From assembly GCF_905397275.1 (NCBI RefSeq), contig NZ_CAJPUY010000034.1, forward strand, positions 1-47,135: DNA of 47,135 nucleotides, given 5' to 3'. The notes under the pieces were generated by a model, which saw only the letters and a program-made list of their open reading frames with translations, ran no database searches and was not told the origin of the DNA. This DNA comes from Cupriavidus yeoncheonensis (GTDB taxonomy: Bacteria; Pseudomonadota; Gammaproteobacteria; Burkholderiales; Burkholderiaceae). Made by a program: the position numbers and the translations under genes. The stretch's first letter is position 1. Each line of letters opens with the position of its first letter. Shown here in pieces: positions 23,976 through 32,225 of this stretch.

Positions 23976-25826
23976 ATGCGCGACCTCGACACGACTTCGC
24001 ACCCCGCCGTTTCTGGTGGCTCGGCCACCGAGACCCAGGTGCCGGCCGGCCCCCAGACCATGACGCCGTCCGAAGCGTTCGTGGAAACCATGGTGGCCAA
24101 CGGCGTCACCGACATGTTCGGCATCATGGGCTCCGCCTTCATGGATGCCATGGACATCTTCGCGCCGGCCGGCATCCGCCTGATCCCGGTGGTGCATGAG
24201 CAGGGCGCGGGCCACATGGCCGACGGCTACGCCCGTGTGTCGGGCCGGCATGGCGTGGTGATCGGCCAGAACGGGCCGGGCATCTCCAACTGCGTGACCT
24301 CCATCGCTGCCGCGTACTGGGCCCACAGCCCGGTCGTGATCGTCACCCCCGAGGCCGGCACCACCGGCATCGGCCTGGGCGGTTTCCAGGAAGCCAAGCA
24401 GTTGCCGATGTTCCAGGAGTTCACCAAGTACCAGGGCCACGTGACCCACCCGCAGCGCATGGCCGAGTTCACCGGCCGCTGCTTCGACCGCGCCCTGGCC
24501 GAGATGGGCCCGACCCAGCTCAACATCCCGCGTGACTACTTCTACGGCAAGATCACCGCCGAGATTCCGAAGCCGCAGCGCCTGGACCGCGGCCCCGGCG
24601 GCGAGCAGAGCCTGAACGAGGCCGCCGAGCTGCTGGCCCAGGCCAGGTTCCCGGTGATCATCTCGGGCGGCGGCGTGGTGATGGCCGATGCGATCGAGGA
24701 ATGCAAGGCACTGGCCGAGCGCCTGGGCGCGCCGGTGGTCAACAGCTACCTGCACAACGACTCGTTCCCCGCCAGCCACCCGCTGTGGTGCGGCCCGCTG
24801 GGCTACCAGGGCTCGAAGGCGGCGATGAAGCTGATCTCGCGCGCCGACGTGGTGATCGCGCTGGGCTCGCGCCTGGGGCCGTTCGGCACGCTGCCGCAGC
24901 ACGGCATGGACTATTGGCCGAAGAACGCGAAGATCATCCAGATCGACGCCGACCACAAGATGCTGGGCCTGGTGAAGAAGATCTCGGTCGGCATCTGCGG
25001 CGACGCCAGGGCCGCCGCCATCGCCCTCACGCAGCGCCTGGCCGGCCGCACGCTCGCCTGCGACAGCAGCCGCGACGCCCGCGCCACGGAAATCGCCAGC
25101 GAGAAGGCCGCGTGGGAAAAGGAACTGGACGACTGGACGCACGAGCGCGACCCATACAGCCTGGACATGATCGAGGAGCAGAAGAACGAGCGCACCTTCA
25201 ACGGCGGCACCTACCTGCACCCGCGCCAGGTCCTGCGCGAGCTTGAGAAAGCCATGCCGGCCGACGTGATGGTCTCCACCGACATCGGCAACATCAACTC
25301 GGTTGCCAACAGCTACCTGCGCTTCGAGAAGCCGCGCAGCTTCTTCGCGGCGATGAGCTGGGGCAACTGCGGCTACGCGTTCCCGACCATCATCGGCGCC
25401 AAGGTCGCCGCGCCGCACCGCCCGGCCGTCTCGTACGCCGGTGACGGCGCCTGGGGCATGAGCCTGATGGAAACCATGACCTGCGTGCGCCACAACATCC
25501 CGGTGACGGCCGTGGTCTTCCACAACCGCCAGTGGGGCGCGGAGAAGAAGAACCAGGTGGACTTCTACAACCGCCGCTTCGTCGCGGGCGAGCTCGACAA
25601 CCAGAGCTTTGCCGAAATCGCCAAGGCGATGGGCGCGGAAGGCATCGTCGTGGATCGCCTCGAGGACGTGGGCCCGGCACTCAAGCGCGCCATCGACCTG
25701 CAGATGAACCACGGCAAGACCACGATCATCGAGGTCCTGTGCACGCGTGAACTCGGCGATCCGTTCCGCCGCGACGCGCTGTCCAAGCCGGTGCGCTACC
25801 TGGACAAGTACAAGGACTACGTCTGA
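23976..25826 (+). CDS. xsc: Sulfoacetaldehyde acetyltransferase (Xsc)
   Basis: The 616-residue thiamine diphosphate enzyme aligns by eye with Xsc along its length. It has the N-terminal catalytic Glu region HEQGAGHMADGYARVSG, GIGLGGFQEAKQLPMFQEFTKYQG specific to this enzyme, and the TPP/Mg motif GDGAWGMSLMETMTC...VVFHNRQWGAEKKNQ. A tail of about 25 residues precedes the usual start. It converts sulfoacetaldehyde plus phosphate to acetyl phosphate plus sulfite in the cytoplasm, the desulfonation step for taurine and related C2 sulfonates. Pta and a TauE exporter follow. No enzyme making sulfoacetaldehyde is obvious in the window. Confidence 0.94.
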   Translation: MRDLDTTSHPAVSGGSATETQVPAGPQTMTPSEAFVETMVANGVTDMFGIMGSAFMDAMDIFAPAGIRLIPVVHEQGAGHMADGYARVSGRHGVVIGQNGPGISNCVTSIAAAYWAHSPVVIVTPEAGTTGIGLGGFQEAKQLPMFQEFTKYQGHVTHPQRMAEFTGRCFDRALAEMGPTQLNIPRDYFYGKITAEIPKPQRLDRGPGGEQSLNEAAELLAQARFPVIISGGGVVMADAIEECKALAERLGAPVVNSYLHNDSFPASHPLWCGPLGYQGSKAAMKLISRADVVIALGSRLGPFGTLPQHGMDYWPKNAKIIQIDADHKMLGLVKKISVGICGDARAAAIALTQRLAGRTLACDSSRDARATEIASEKAAWEKELDDWTHERDPYSLDMIEEQKNERTFNGGTYLHPRQVLRELEKAMPADVMVSTDIGNINSVANSYLRFEKPRSFFAAMSWGNCGYAFPTIIGAKVAAPHRPAVSYAGDGAWGMSLMETMTCVRHNIPVTAVVFHNRQWGAEKKNQVDFYNRRFVAGELDNQSFAEIAKAMGAEGIVVDRLEDVGPALKRAIDLQMNHGKTTIIEVLCTRELGDPFRRDALSKPVRYLDKYKDYV

Positions 25827-25860
25827 TCGAAGCTGCGCCCTTTCGTTAGCGATTGGGTAC

Positions 25861-25925
25861 CCCACTCCCGCTTGCGGGAGTGGGAAGAACACCAAGGGCA
25901 CAGCGCAAGTCGCTGGCCCTTTTTT
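25861..25925 (+). terminator. Two hairpins between xsc and pta, the second an intrinsic terminator
   Basis: The first hairpin is CCCACTCCCG/CGGGAGTGGG (25861-25884, loop CTTG). The second is AAGGGC-A-CAGCG, loop CAAGT, CGCTG-GCCCTT, ending in TTTTTT (25894-25925), a textbook rho-independent shape with one bulged A. It would stop much of the xsc transcript before pta, so the downstream genes may be expressed at a lower level or through readthrough. Confidence 0.75.
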
Positions 25926-25948
25926 CAGTCCTGCCGAGCCACGCCACC

Positions 25949-26986
25949 ATGAAACCCATCCTCCGCATCATCGACCGCGCGCGCGCCGCGCCCCGTCGCA
26001 TCGTCCTGTGCGAGGCCGAAGACCCGCGCATCCTGCAGGCCGCCGGGCGGGCGACGCGCGAGGGCATCGCGCAGGTCATCCTGGTGGGCAACCCCGGGCG
26101 GATCGCCGCCGCCGCGCAAGCGCAAGGCATCGCGCTGGATGGGATGGGCATCGTCGACCCGGCCGCTTCGGCACTGGCGCCCTCGTTCGCGCAGGCGCTC
26201 TACGCCATGCGCCAGAAGAAGGGCATGACCCTGGACCAGGCCCGGCAGGCCGTGCTCGACCCGCTGTGCTTCGCCAACCTGATGGTGCGGCAGGGCCATG
26301 CCGATGGTTCGGTGGCGGGCGCGGTCCACACCACTGCGGACGTGGTACGCCAGGCCATCCAGCTGATCGGGCTGGCGCCCGGCTTCCGGCTGGTGTCAAG
26401 CTTCTTCCTGATGATGCTGTGCGAGCCCTTCCACGCGCTCAAGGGCGGACTGATCTTCTCCGACTGCGGGCTGGTCGTGAATCCCGATGCCGAGGAACTG
26501 TCGGAAATCGCCATGGCCGCGGCCGATAGCGCGCGCTCGCTGCTGCATGAGGATCCGCGCGTGGCCATGCTGTCGTTCTCGACCTGCGGCAGCGCCAGGC
26601 ACGCCGCGGTCGACAAGGTGGTCGCGGCCACGGAGCGTGTGCGTGCGCAGCGCCCCGGCCTGGCCATCGATGGCGACGTACAGCTCGACGCCGCCATCGT
26701 CGCGGAAATTGCCGAACGCAAGATCCCGCACTCGCAGGTCGGCGGCCACGCCAATGTGCTGGTCTTTCCCAACCTCGAAGCCGGCAACATCGGCTACAAG
26801 CTCGCCGAGCGGCTCGGCGGCGCCAAGGCCATCGGCCCGATGCTGCAGGGGCTCAGGAAGCCCGCCAATGATTTGTCGCGCGGATGCAGCGCGGAAGACG
26901 TGTTCCATGTCATCGCTGTCACCGTGGTGCAGGCGCAAGCCGCTTCGGCGCAGCAGACACCCTCCGGAGAACAGGCGGCAGCATGA
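25949..26986 (+). CDS. pta: Phosphate acetyltransferase (Pta)
   Basis: The 345-residue protein is a short, single-domain Pta (PTA_PTB family) with the core GLVRQGHADGSVAGAVHTTADVVRQAIQ and FSTCGSARHAAVDKVV features and the C-terminal NVLVFPNLEAGNIGYKL. It converts the acetyl phosphate made by Xsc to acetyl-CoA. Placement directly after xsc is the classic arrangement in sulfonate degraders. The start overlaps nothing; its stop overlaps the tauE-like start by 4 bp (ATGA). Confidence 0.92.
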   Translation: MKPILRIIDRARAAPRRIVLCEAEDPRILQAAGRATREGIAQVILVGNPGRIAAAAQAQGIALDGMGIVDPAASALAPSFAQALYAMRQKKGMTLDQARQAVLDPLCFANLMVRQGHADGSVAGAVHTTADVVRQAIQLIGLAPGFRLVSSFFLMMLCEPFHALKGGLIFSDCGLVVNPDAEELSEIAMAAADSARSLLHEDPRVAMLSFSTCGSARHAAVDKVVAATERVRAQRPGLAIDGDVQLDAAIVAEIAERKIPHSQVGGHANVLVFPNLEAGNIGYKLAERLGGAKAIGPMLQGLRKPANDLSRGCSAEDVFHVIAVTVVQAQAASAQQTPSGEQAAA

Positions 26987-27753
26987 AGCTGGAATTGTTG
27001 ATACCCGTGCTGGGCCTGCAGGCCCTGCTTGGCGCGGGAACGTATTTTCAGACGGTGACAGGCTTTGGCCTGGGCATGATCGTGATGGGCGCCACGAGCG
27101 GACTGGGCCTGGCCCCGGTCGCCACGGTCGCGGCCGTGGTGAGCCTGGTGACGCTGGCCAACAGTGCCTGCGCGCTGCCCGGCAAGATGCAGCATATCGA
27201 CTGGCGGGCGGTGCTTGCCGCGGCCATCGGCATTCTTCCCTCGGTGGTCGCCGGCGTGATGCTGCTCGACTATCTCAGCAGCACCGCGGCCACGCTGCTC
27301 CAGATCCTGCTGGGCGCGGTGATCTTGTATGGCGGCCTGAGCGCGGCGCTGCGGCCGGAGCCGCTGCCGCGCCGCTCCGGCGACGGCAGCTTTCTCGTCA
27401 GCGGCATCTTCGGCGGCCTGCTGAGCGGCATGTTCGGCGTGTCCGGCCCGCCGCTGATTTTCCAGTTCTACCGCCAGCCCATGAAGCCGGTGGAGATCCG
27501 CTGCGCGCTGATCCTGGTCTTTACCGTGACCTCCAGCGTGCGCACCCTCTTCTCGGCCTGGCAGGGCCAGCTTGACGGGCAGATCTGGCTCCAGGCCGCC
27601 ATCGGCGTGCCGGTGGTGGTGCTCGCCACGCTGCTGGGGCGGCGCTTTCCGCCGCCGTTCTCCGCGACCACCACGCGGCGCATCGCGTTCGGCGTGCTGA
27701 TGGGCATCGGCGCGAGCCTGATGGTGCCGGCACTCATTAGCCAGATAGGCTGA
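26983..27753 (+). CDS. tauE: TauE/SafE family exporter, probable sulfite efflux
   Basis: The 256-residue membrane protein has about eight helices and TauE/SafE repeats: TVTGFGLGMIVMGATSG near residue 20-35 and the matching GIFGGLLSGMFGVSGPPLIFQFY near 140-165. Members of this family export sulfite or sulfoacetate-type anions. Coupled translation with pta and the Xsc reaction, which releases toxic sulfite, make sulfite export the best guess. Chain start ATG at 26983 is inside the last codon of pta. Confidence 0.87.
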   Translation: MKLELLIPVLGLQALLGAGTYFQTVTGFGLGMIVMGATSGLGLAPVATVAAVVSLVTLANSACALPGKMQHIDWRAVLAAAIGILPSVVAGVMLLDYLSSTAATLLQILLGAVILYGGLSAALRPEPLPRRSGDGSFLVSGIFGGLLSGMFGVSGPPLIFQFYRQPMKPVEIRCALILVFTVTSSVRTLFSAWQGQLDGQIWLQAAIGVPVVVLATLLGRRFPPPFSATTTRRIAFGVLMGIGASLMVPALISQIG

Positions 27754-27775
27754 GCCCCGCCGCGCACCATATGGC

Positions 27776-27807
27776 CGCGGCAGGGCGCCCGCCTCGCGCC
27801 TGCCGCG
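27776..27807. terminator. GC-rich hairpin between convergent tauE and MFS genes
   Basis: CGCGGCAGG (27776-27784) pairs with CCTGCCGCG (27799-27807) around a 14-base loop that can itself pair. It lies in the 81-bp gap between two converging genes and lacks a T-run, so its terminator role is only likely. Confidence 0.5.
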
Positions 27808-27834
27808 ACCCTTCCGCTACCAACTCGCGAACCT

Positions 27835-29136
27835 TCAGGCCACCGTCCCCGCAGGTTGCGCCAGCGGCGCCACGTCCTGCTCCTCGCCGCCGCCGGCCTG
27901 CCCGAGATCCATCCCGGTGGTTTCGGGCAGCAGCATCGCCGCCATCACGACCATCGCGTAGCCAACCCCGGCGACAATGGCGATCGCGATCGGCAGCGAG
28001 GTGCGTCCCGAGCTCAGCCATCCCACCGACAGCGGGAACAGCGAGCCGATCACCCGGCCGGCGTTGTAGGACACCCCGTATCCCGTCGCGCGGATATCGT
28101 TGGGAAAGGACTCCGAGATCGTCGCGCCGATGCCCGCGAACACGCCCTGCATCAGGATCCCCAGCGGGAAGCCGAGGAACAGCATCGAGGTATTCGACAC
28201 CGGGATCACCATGTAGACCAGCGCGGCCACGAAGGCCCCCGCCGCGAACACGATGTAGGTCAGACGGCGGCCCCAGCGGTCGGTGGCGTAGGCGCCCGCC
28301 ACATAGCCGATCAGCGACCCGATGATCGTCACCGCCAGATAGGAGCTGGTGCCGAACACCGACAGGCCGCGCTCGGTCTTGAGGAAGGTCGGCAGCCAGG
28401 TGGCGATGGCATAGTACGCGCCCAGCATCCCGCCGGAGAGCAGGCTGCACAGCAGGGTCCTGGACAGCAGCGGGCCGCGGAACAGCCGGCCCAGCCCCGA
28501 CAGCGCCGTCCCCTGCCCGCCGGCCGCGCGGCTCTTCAGGAAAATCTCGGGCTCCTCCAGGTTGCGGCGCAGGTAGATCACCACCAGTGCCGGCAGGATG
28601 CCGAGGAAGAAGCAGACGCGCCAGGCCGTCTCCGCCGGCAGCAGGCTGAAGGCGAGCGCGTAGACGATGGCGGCCGCGCCCCAGCCGAAGGAATAGCTAC
28701 TGGCGGTGAAGCCCGAGTATTTGCCGCGGTGCGCCGGGTTGCGGATCATCTCCGTCACCAGCACCATGCACAGCGACGACTCGCCGCCGAAGCCCAGGCC
28801 CTGGATCATGCGGAACAGCATCAGCTGCTCCGGCGACTGCGCCAGCCCGCACAGGAAACAGGCGAAGGCGAACACGATGATGGTCCAGCGCAGCACCCGC
28901 ACGCGGCCGTAGCGGTCGGCCAGGATGCCGGCCCCGATGGCGCCCACCAGCGACGACACTAGCGTCCACGTGACGATGGCGCCGGCGGTCGACTTGCTCA
29001 TGCCCCACTGCCCCAGCAGCGTGGAGATGAGGAAGGAATAGATCATGAAGTCGAACACGTCGACCGCATGCCCGAGGAAAGCGCCATAGAAGCCCTTGCG
29101 CTCCATGCGCGACAAATCACGGAACCAGTCAAACAT
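27835..29136 (-). CDS. MFS transporter (MHS/aromatic-acid carrier type)
   Basis: The start at 29136 is set by GGGAGGGATC directly upstream. The 433-residue protein has twelve likely helices and MFS signatures: AVDVFDFMIYSFL in helix 1, ILADRYGRVRVLRW in loop 2-3, and RMIQGLGFGGESSLCMVLVTEMI. The proton-linked carriers of this type bring in carboxylic acids. It follows the amidase gene by 35 bp on the same strand and should share its GTATAC-controlled promoter, so it may import the amidase substrate or the substrate of the whole HDO locus. Confidence 0.85.
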   Translation of the reverse strand: MFDWFRDLSRMERKGFYGAFLGHAVDVFDFMIYSFLISTLLGQWGMSKSTAGAIVTWTLVSSLVGAIGAGILADRYGRVRVLRWTIIVFAFACFLCGLAQSPEQLMLFRMIQGLGFGGESSLCMVLVTEMIRNPAHRGKYSGFTASSYSFGWGAAAIVYALAFSLLPAETAWRVCFFLGILPALVVIYLRRNLEEPEIFLKSRAAGGQGTALSGLGRLFRGPLLSRTLLCSLLSGGMLGAYYAIATWLPTFLKTERGLSVFGTSSYLAVTIIGSLIGYVAGAYATDRWGRRLTYIVFAAGAFVAALVYMVIPVSNTSMLFLGFPLGILMQGVFAGIGATISESFPNDIRATGYGVSYNAGRVIGSLFPLSVGWLSSGRTSLPIAIAIVAGVGYAMVVMAAMLLPETTGMDLGQAGGGEEQDVAPLAQPAGTVA

Positions 29137-29171
29137 GATCCCTCCCTGTGGTGTGTGATGGTGTGTGTGGC

Positions 29172-30668
29172 TTAGTGGTGGTGGTCCGCCGGCGGCATGG
29201 ACGGCCGCGGCGGTGGCCGGAAAGCGTGCCCAGCCTCTTCGAGCAGGGACGCGAAACGCAAGGCGGTGAGATCCTGGTAGCGGCCAGCGACGATCTGCAC
29301 GCCGACTGGCAAGCCGCCCTTCCCCGGTCCGATCGGGGCGACCGCGGAAGGCAGCCCGCACAAACCGGAATGGCCGGCCCAGAACAGCTGCGTAGTCATG
29401 GGCCGTGCATGGCCGTTGACGGTGAGCATGCGGGTCCATGGCTCGCCCGCTTCGTCCAGCGCGAAAGCGGTCGTGGCCGCGGCCGGGCACAGCAGCACGT
29501 CATGGTCGGTGAAGAAACGGCGCCACGCGGCCGCGAAACGTTCGCGCGAAGCCTGCAGGCGCAGCCAGTCGCGATGGTTCAGCGTCGCCCCCGTGTACTG
29601 CAGCGCCGCGTAGGAAGCATCGCCCGCGGCCGTATGGGCGGCACGGTGAAGCGCATCGGCATAGGCCGCGTCGTCCATGTGGACCGCGGTGGTCGCACGC
29701 AGCAGCGTCACGTAGGCGTGCCACAGTTCGGCGGCGTCGAAGTCCGGCCGGGCGTGCCAGTCCACGCGCGCGCCCTGCCGCGCCAGCCAGTGGCCAAGCT
29801 GCTCGATCTGCGCGGCGACCTCGCCGTCGGCCTCGGCCTGCGGATGGGTCGGCAGCACGGCGATGCGGAAATCGGCCAGCCGGCGGTGCGGACAGGCGGG
29901 CAGTTCGAGCCGGTATGCCCGCGCGGGGTCGCCGTGCGGGCCGGCGATGGCGCGCAACACGGGTTCGAGGTCGAGTGCGCTGCGGGCCAGCGGGCCGGCC
30001 ACGTTGATGTCCTGCTCGCCGAAGCTGGCCGGGCCGGTCCCGTGGCCGGCCAGCGGCACCAGCCCATGGCTCGGCTTGAGGGAAAAGATCCCGCAGTAGT
30101 GGGCCGGGTTGCGCAGCGAGGAGCCGATATCCGAGCCCACGTCGAACGCCGACAAGCCGGCGCATACGGCCGCCGCGCTCCCGCCGGACGAGCCGCCCGG
30201 GGTACGCGACGGGTCGTGCGGATTGCGGGTGGTGCCGTAGATGTCGTTGTAGCTCTGCCAGTCGCGCAGGCCGAGCGGGACGTTGGTCTTGCCGAGCAGG
30301 ATGGCCCCGGCCTCGCGCAGGCGCTGCACCACCACGGCATCGCGCCGGGCCACGTGGCCGCGCAGGGCCGGGTTGCCGCAGGTGGTCGGCCAGCCGGCCA
30401 CGTCGAACGATTCCTTGATCGAGAACGGCACGCCGTCCAGGACCCCGCGCGCCTGTCCCGCGCGACGGCGCCTGTCGCTTTCCTGCGCGGCGGCGCGGGC
30501 GGCGCCGAAGTCCGACAGCACGAGCGCGTTGATCACGCCATGCCACGCGTGCCAGGCAGTCTCGCAAGACTCCACCAGTTCCACCGCCGATACTTCCCCG
30601 GCGGCCAGCCATTGCGCCATCTTCCACAACGGCGCAAGGCCGGCTGTGCTCCGGTCGGGCAGGTTCAC
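29172..30668 (-). CDS. Amidase signature family hydrolase
   Basis: The 498-residue protein has the amidase signature Ser-cisSer-Lys set: Lys in VPFSIKESFDV (about 83), the Gly/Ser loop TPGGSSGGSAAAV (about 159-170) and the nucleophile in DVGSDIGSSLRNPA (about 180). It hydrolyses amide bonds; the acyl and amine parts cannot be told from sequence. The C-terminus is Pro and His rich (DHHH). It is the first gene of a two-gene unit with the MFS carrier. The 14-mer operator at 30751-30764 lies about 83 bp ahead of its start and is repeated, inverted, at the permease promoter at 37.5 kb. That links the amidase to the diiron oxidase locus. Confidence 0.88.
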   Translation of the reverse strand: MNLPDRSTAGLAPLWKMAQWLAAGEVSAVELVESCETAWHAWHGVINALVLSDFGAARAAAQESDRRRRAGQARGVLDGVPFSIKESFDVAGWPTTCGNPALRGHVARRDAVVVQRLREAGAILLGKTNVPLGLRDWQSYNDIYGTTRNPHDPSRTPGGSSGGSAAAVCAGLSAFDVGSDIGSSLRNPAHYCGIFSLKPSHGLVPLAGHGTGPASFGEQDINVAGPLARSALDLEPVLRAIAGPHGDPARAYRLELPACPHRRLADFRIAVLPTHPQAEADGEVAAQIEQLGHWLARQGARVDWHARPDFDAAELWHAYVTLLRATTAVHMDDAAYADALHRAAHTAAGDASYAALQYTGATLNHRDWLRLQASRERFAAAWRRFFTDHDVLLCPAAATTAFALDEAGEPWTRMLTVNGHARPMTTQLFWAGHSGLCGLPSAVAPIGPGKGGLPVGVQIVAGRYQDLTALRFASLLEEAGHAFRPPPRPSMPPADHHH

Positions 30669-30750
30669 GTCGACTCCTTTGTTGTCATCCGTGCTGGCAG
30701 TGCACGGTGGGGGCGTTGGGAGAGACTACGGGAGGACTGCGATGTGTTTC

Positions 30751-30764
30751 GGTATACTATATTC
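30751..30764. promoter_or_regulatory. GTATAC operator ahead of the amidase
   Basis: GGTATACTATATTC is the exact reverse complement of GAATATAGTATACC at 37477-37490. Read on the minus strand, TATAGT/TATACC overlaps a likely -10 element for the amidase. Probable site for the GntR regulator encoded at 31427-32149. Confidence 0.68.
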
Positions 30765-30856
30765 AGTCTTTCACGAACGGCAAGACGATTCTGGGCGAGA
30801 CATGACGCTGGCGCGCGATGGCGTCAGGAAGAACAGAGGCTTTCGGGGGAGGAAAG

Positions 30857-30912
30857 TGGCAGGCAGAACACCTGCCAGGAAGGCGTTAGCCGCCACGCAG
30901 GACCGTGGCGGC
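30857..30912. terminator. Two strong hairpins in the 30669-30940 gap
   Basis: TGGCAGG/CCTGCCA (30857-30877, 7-base loop) and GCCGCCACG/CGTGGCGGC (30889-30912, 6-base loop) are perfect stems. They lie just downstream, in the minus direction, of the small frame 30941-31117 and could end its transcript. There is no run of T, so a rho-independent role is uncertain. Apart from these and the amidase promoter I see nothing in 30669-30940. Confidence 0.45.
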
Positions 30913-30940
30913 CGGTCGATCCGGCTAGGACGAGACCGGA

Positions 30941-31117
30941 TCAGCAGTGATGGCGGCGGGGCGCGTGGCCAGTCAGCGCGCGGAAGAACCGGCCGATATC
31001 CCGCAGGCGCAAGGGCAGCAGCGGCGTCGCATGCCGTACCGCGTCGCGCGCCGCGTAGTAGCGCAGCAGCTGCTGGCCGACGGGTTGCGAGAGATAACGT
31101 TGCTCGGGCGACTTCAT
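30941..31117 (-). CDS. Small hypothetical protein, 58 residues
   Basis: This short frame starts MKSPEQRYLSQPVGQQLLRY and is basic throughout, ending TGHAPRRHHC. I recognise no family and see no signal peptide or membrane span. Support for reality: a GTATAC site lies 31 bp ahead of the ATG where a promoter should be, TATACT there is a good -10 element, and two hairpins follow the stop. The ribosome site (GGGATTTACC) is weak. Longer readings upstream to 31213 or 31229 would run through the operator and are less likely. Confidence 0.45.
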   Translation of the reverse strand: MKSPEQRYLSQPVGQQLLRYYAARDAVRHATPLLPLRLRDIGRFFRALTGHAPRRHHC

Positions 31118-31146
31118 GGTAAATCCCAATTGAATAAGATTGGCTA

Positions 31147-31158
31147 CAGTATACACAG
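31147..31158. promoter_or_regulatory. GTATAC operator ahead of the small protein gene
   Basis: CAGTATACACAG has GTATAC at 31149-31154 and, on the minus strand, TGTATACTG with a TATACT -10 match. It is one of the GTATAC series of this locus. Confidence 0.5.
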
Positions 31159-31352
31159 CGTTGGTGCAGTGCGCCATAAAGCGGGGCGCAATGCACTGTT
31201 GCCGGGCATGCAATGGCAGACCTGGACAATGGGGATTGCGCCGTCAGGGCGCGGATGCTGATTCCACTATAGTCGTCGGATCGCCGGATCCTGAATGGAT
31301 CGGCAGAACAGGCGAATTGCCCGCTTCAGGGGCCATGTGTTCCGCGCCCCGG

Positions 31353-31384
31353 GAAGCGCCGCTGAAGCGCCGCTGAAGCGCTGC
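31353..31384. repeat. 11-bp tandem repeat downstream of the GntR gene
   Basis: GAAGCGCCGCT occurs twice in tandem (31353-31363, 31364-31374) with a third partial copy GAAGCGCTGC. It lies 43 bp after the GntR stop. No gene is seen between 31118 and 31426. Confidence 0.6.
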
Positions 31385-31426
31385 ATGAGGCGCCAGGATG
31401 GCCGCGATGGCCTGGGGAAGCCGGCT

Positions 31427-32149
31427 TCAGGCGGCCTGGACTTGCGCGCCGCCCGGCCCTTCGACCGGCAGATCGGCCGCCTTGGCGGCACTGTAGACAT
31501 GGCGCGCCGCCAGCAAGGCGGCGAGATCGGCGTCGCCGGCGATCACGGCCTGCAGGATCTGGGCGTGCTCGTCCCAGTTCTGGCGCGCGCGTACCACGTT
31601 CGCGGGTCCGAACAGGACGGCGGTGCGCTCGCGCAGCGACCGCATCATTTCCTGCAACACGCTGTTGGCGGCAATGGTGCCGAGCACTTCGTGGAACCGG
31701 CTGTTGAGCGCGAGCAACTCATCCGCGCGGCCCTGTGCGGCCGCGTCCATGCCCTGGCGCAGTACCGCCTCCAGCTCGGCGATCAGCGCCGGGTCGCGGC
31801 GCTGCGCGGCCAGCTTGGCGTTGAGGCCTTCCAGCGTGGCGCGCACCTCCACCATCTCGCGCGCAATCACCGGCGACAGGCTGGCCACCGACGCGCCGCG
31901 GCGCGGCTCGATCAGCACCAGGCCTTCGCTGGCCAGTGCGCGCAGCGCCTCGCGCACCGGAATGCGCGACACGCCCAGTTCGGCCGACAGCTTGTTTTCC
32001 ACCAGCCGTTCGCCCGGTGCGTATTGGCCGTTCAGGATGCCTTCGCGCAGCTTGTCGGTGACAAGGGCGAACAGCGGCGAATGGCTGGCGCCGAGGCTGA
32101 GCGGCCCGGCAGTCGGAGCAGTCGAGGCAGTGGGCGAGGTAAGGGCCAT
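31427..32149 (-). CDS. GntR-family regulator (FadR/FCD type)
   Basis: I place the start at 32149 (MALTSPT); the frame stays open to 32308 but the extra part covers two operator sites and has no family match. The 240-residue protein has an N-terminal winged helix (LVTDKLREGILNGQYAPGERLVENKLSAELGVSRIPVREALRALASEGLV, residues about 30-80) and a C-terminal FCD ligand domain with metal-binding His and Asp (LNSRFHEVL, about 157; HAQILQAV, about 207). Regulators of this kind bind small carboxylates. Two GTATAC sites flank its start region, and further ones stand before every other unit of the locus, so it is the natural local repressor. It is the last gene of the HDO transcript. Confidence 0.87.
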   Translation of the reverse strand: MALTSPTASTAPTAGPLSLGASHSPLFALVTDKLREGILNGQYAPGERLVENKLSAELGVSRIPVREALRALASEGLVLIEPRRGASVASLSPVIAREMVEVRATLEGLNAKLAAQRRDPALIAELEAVLRQGMDAAAQGRADELLALNSRFHEVLGTIAANSVLQEMMRSLRERTAVLFGPANVVRARQNWDEHAQILQAVIAGDADLAALLAARHVYSAAKAADLPVEGPGGAQVQAA

Positions 32150-32188
32150 GGGTCGGCGGAAGCGAAGGCGGACGGTCTGGCCGCCATT

Positions 32189-32213
32189 GTATACCACGCC
32201 TTCTGCTGTATAC
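32189..32213. promoter_or_regulatory. Two GTATAC sites ahead of the GntR gene
   Basis: TTGTATACCACG (core 32189-32194) and CTGTATACCGCA (core 32208-32213) lie 19 bp apart, near two helical turns, in the 76-bp gap between the reductase stop and the GntR start. The pair suggests autoregulation from an internal promoter. Confidence 0.6.
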
Positions 32214-32225
32214 CGCAATGTCTTA

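Noticed and set aside
30771..31229. 152-residue minus-strand frame overlapping the small gene
   Set aside because: It runs through the GTATAC operator and both hairpins and shows no protein-like pattern; the 58-residue frame fits the signals better.
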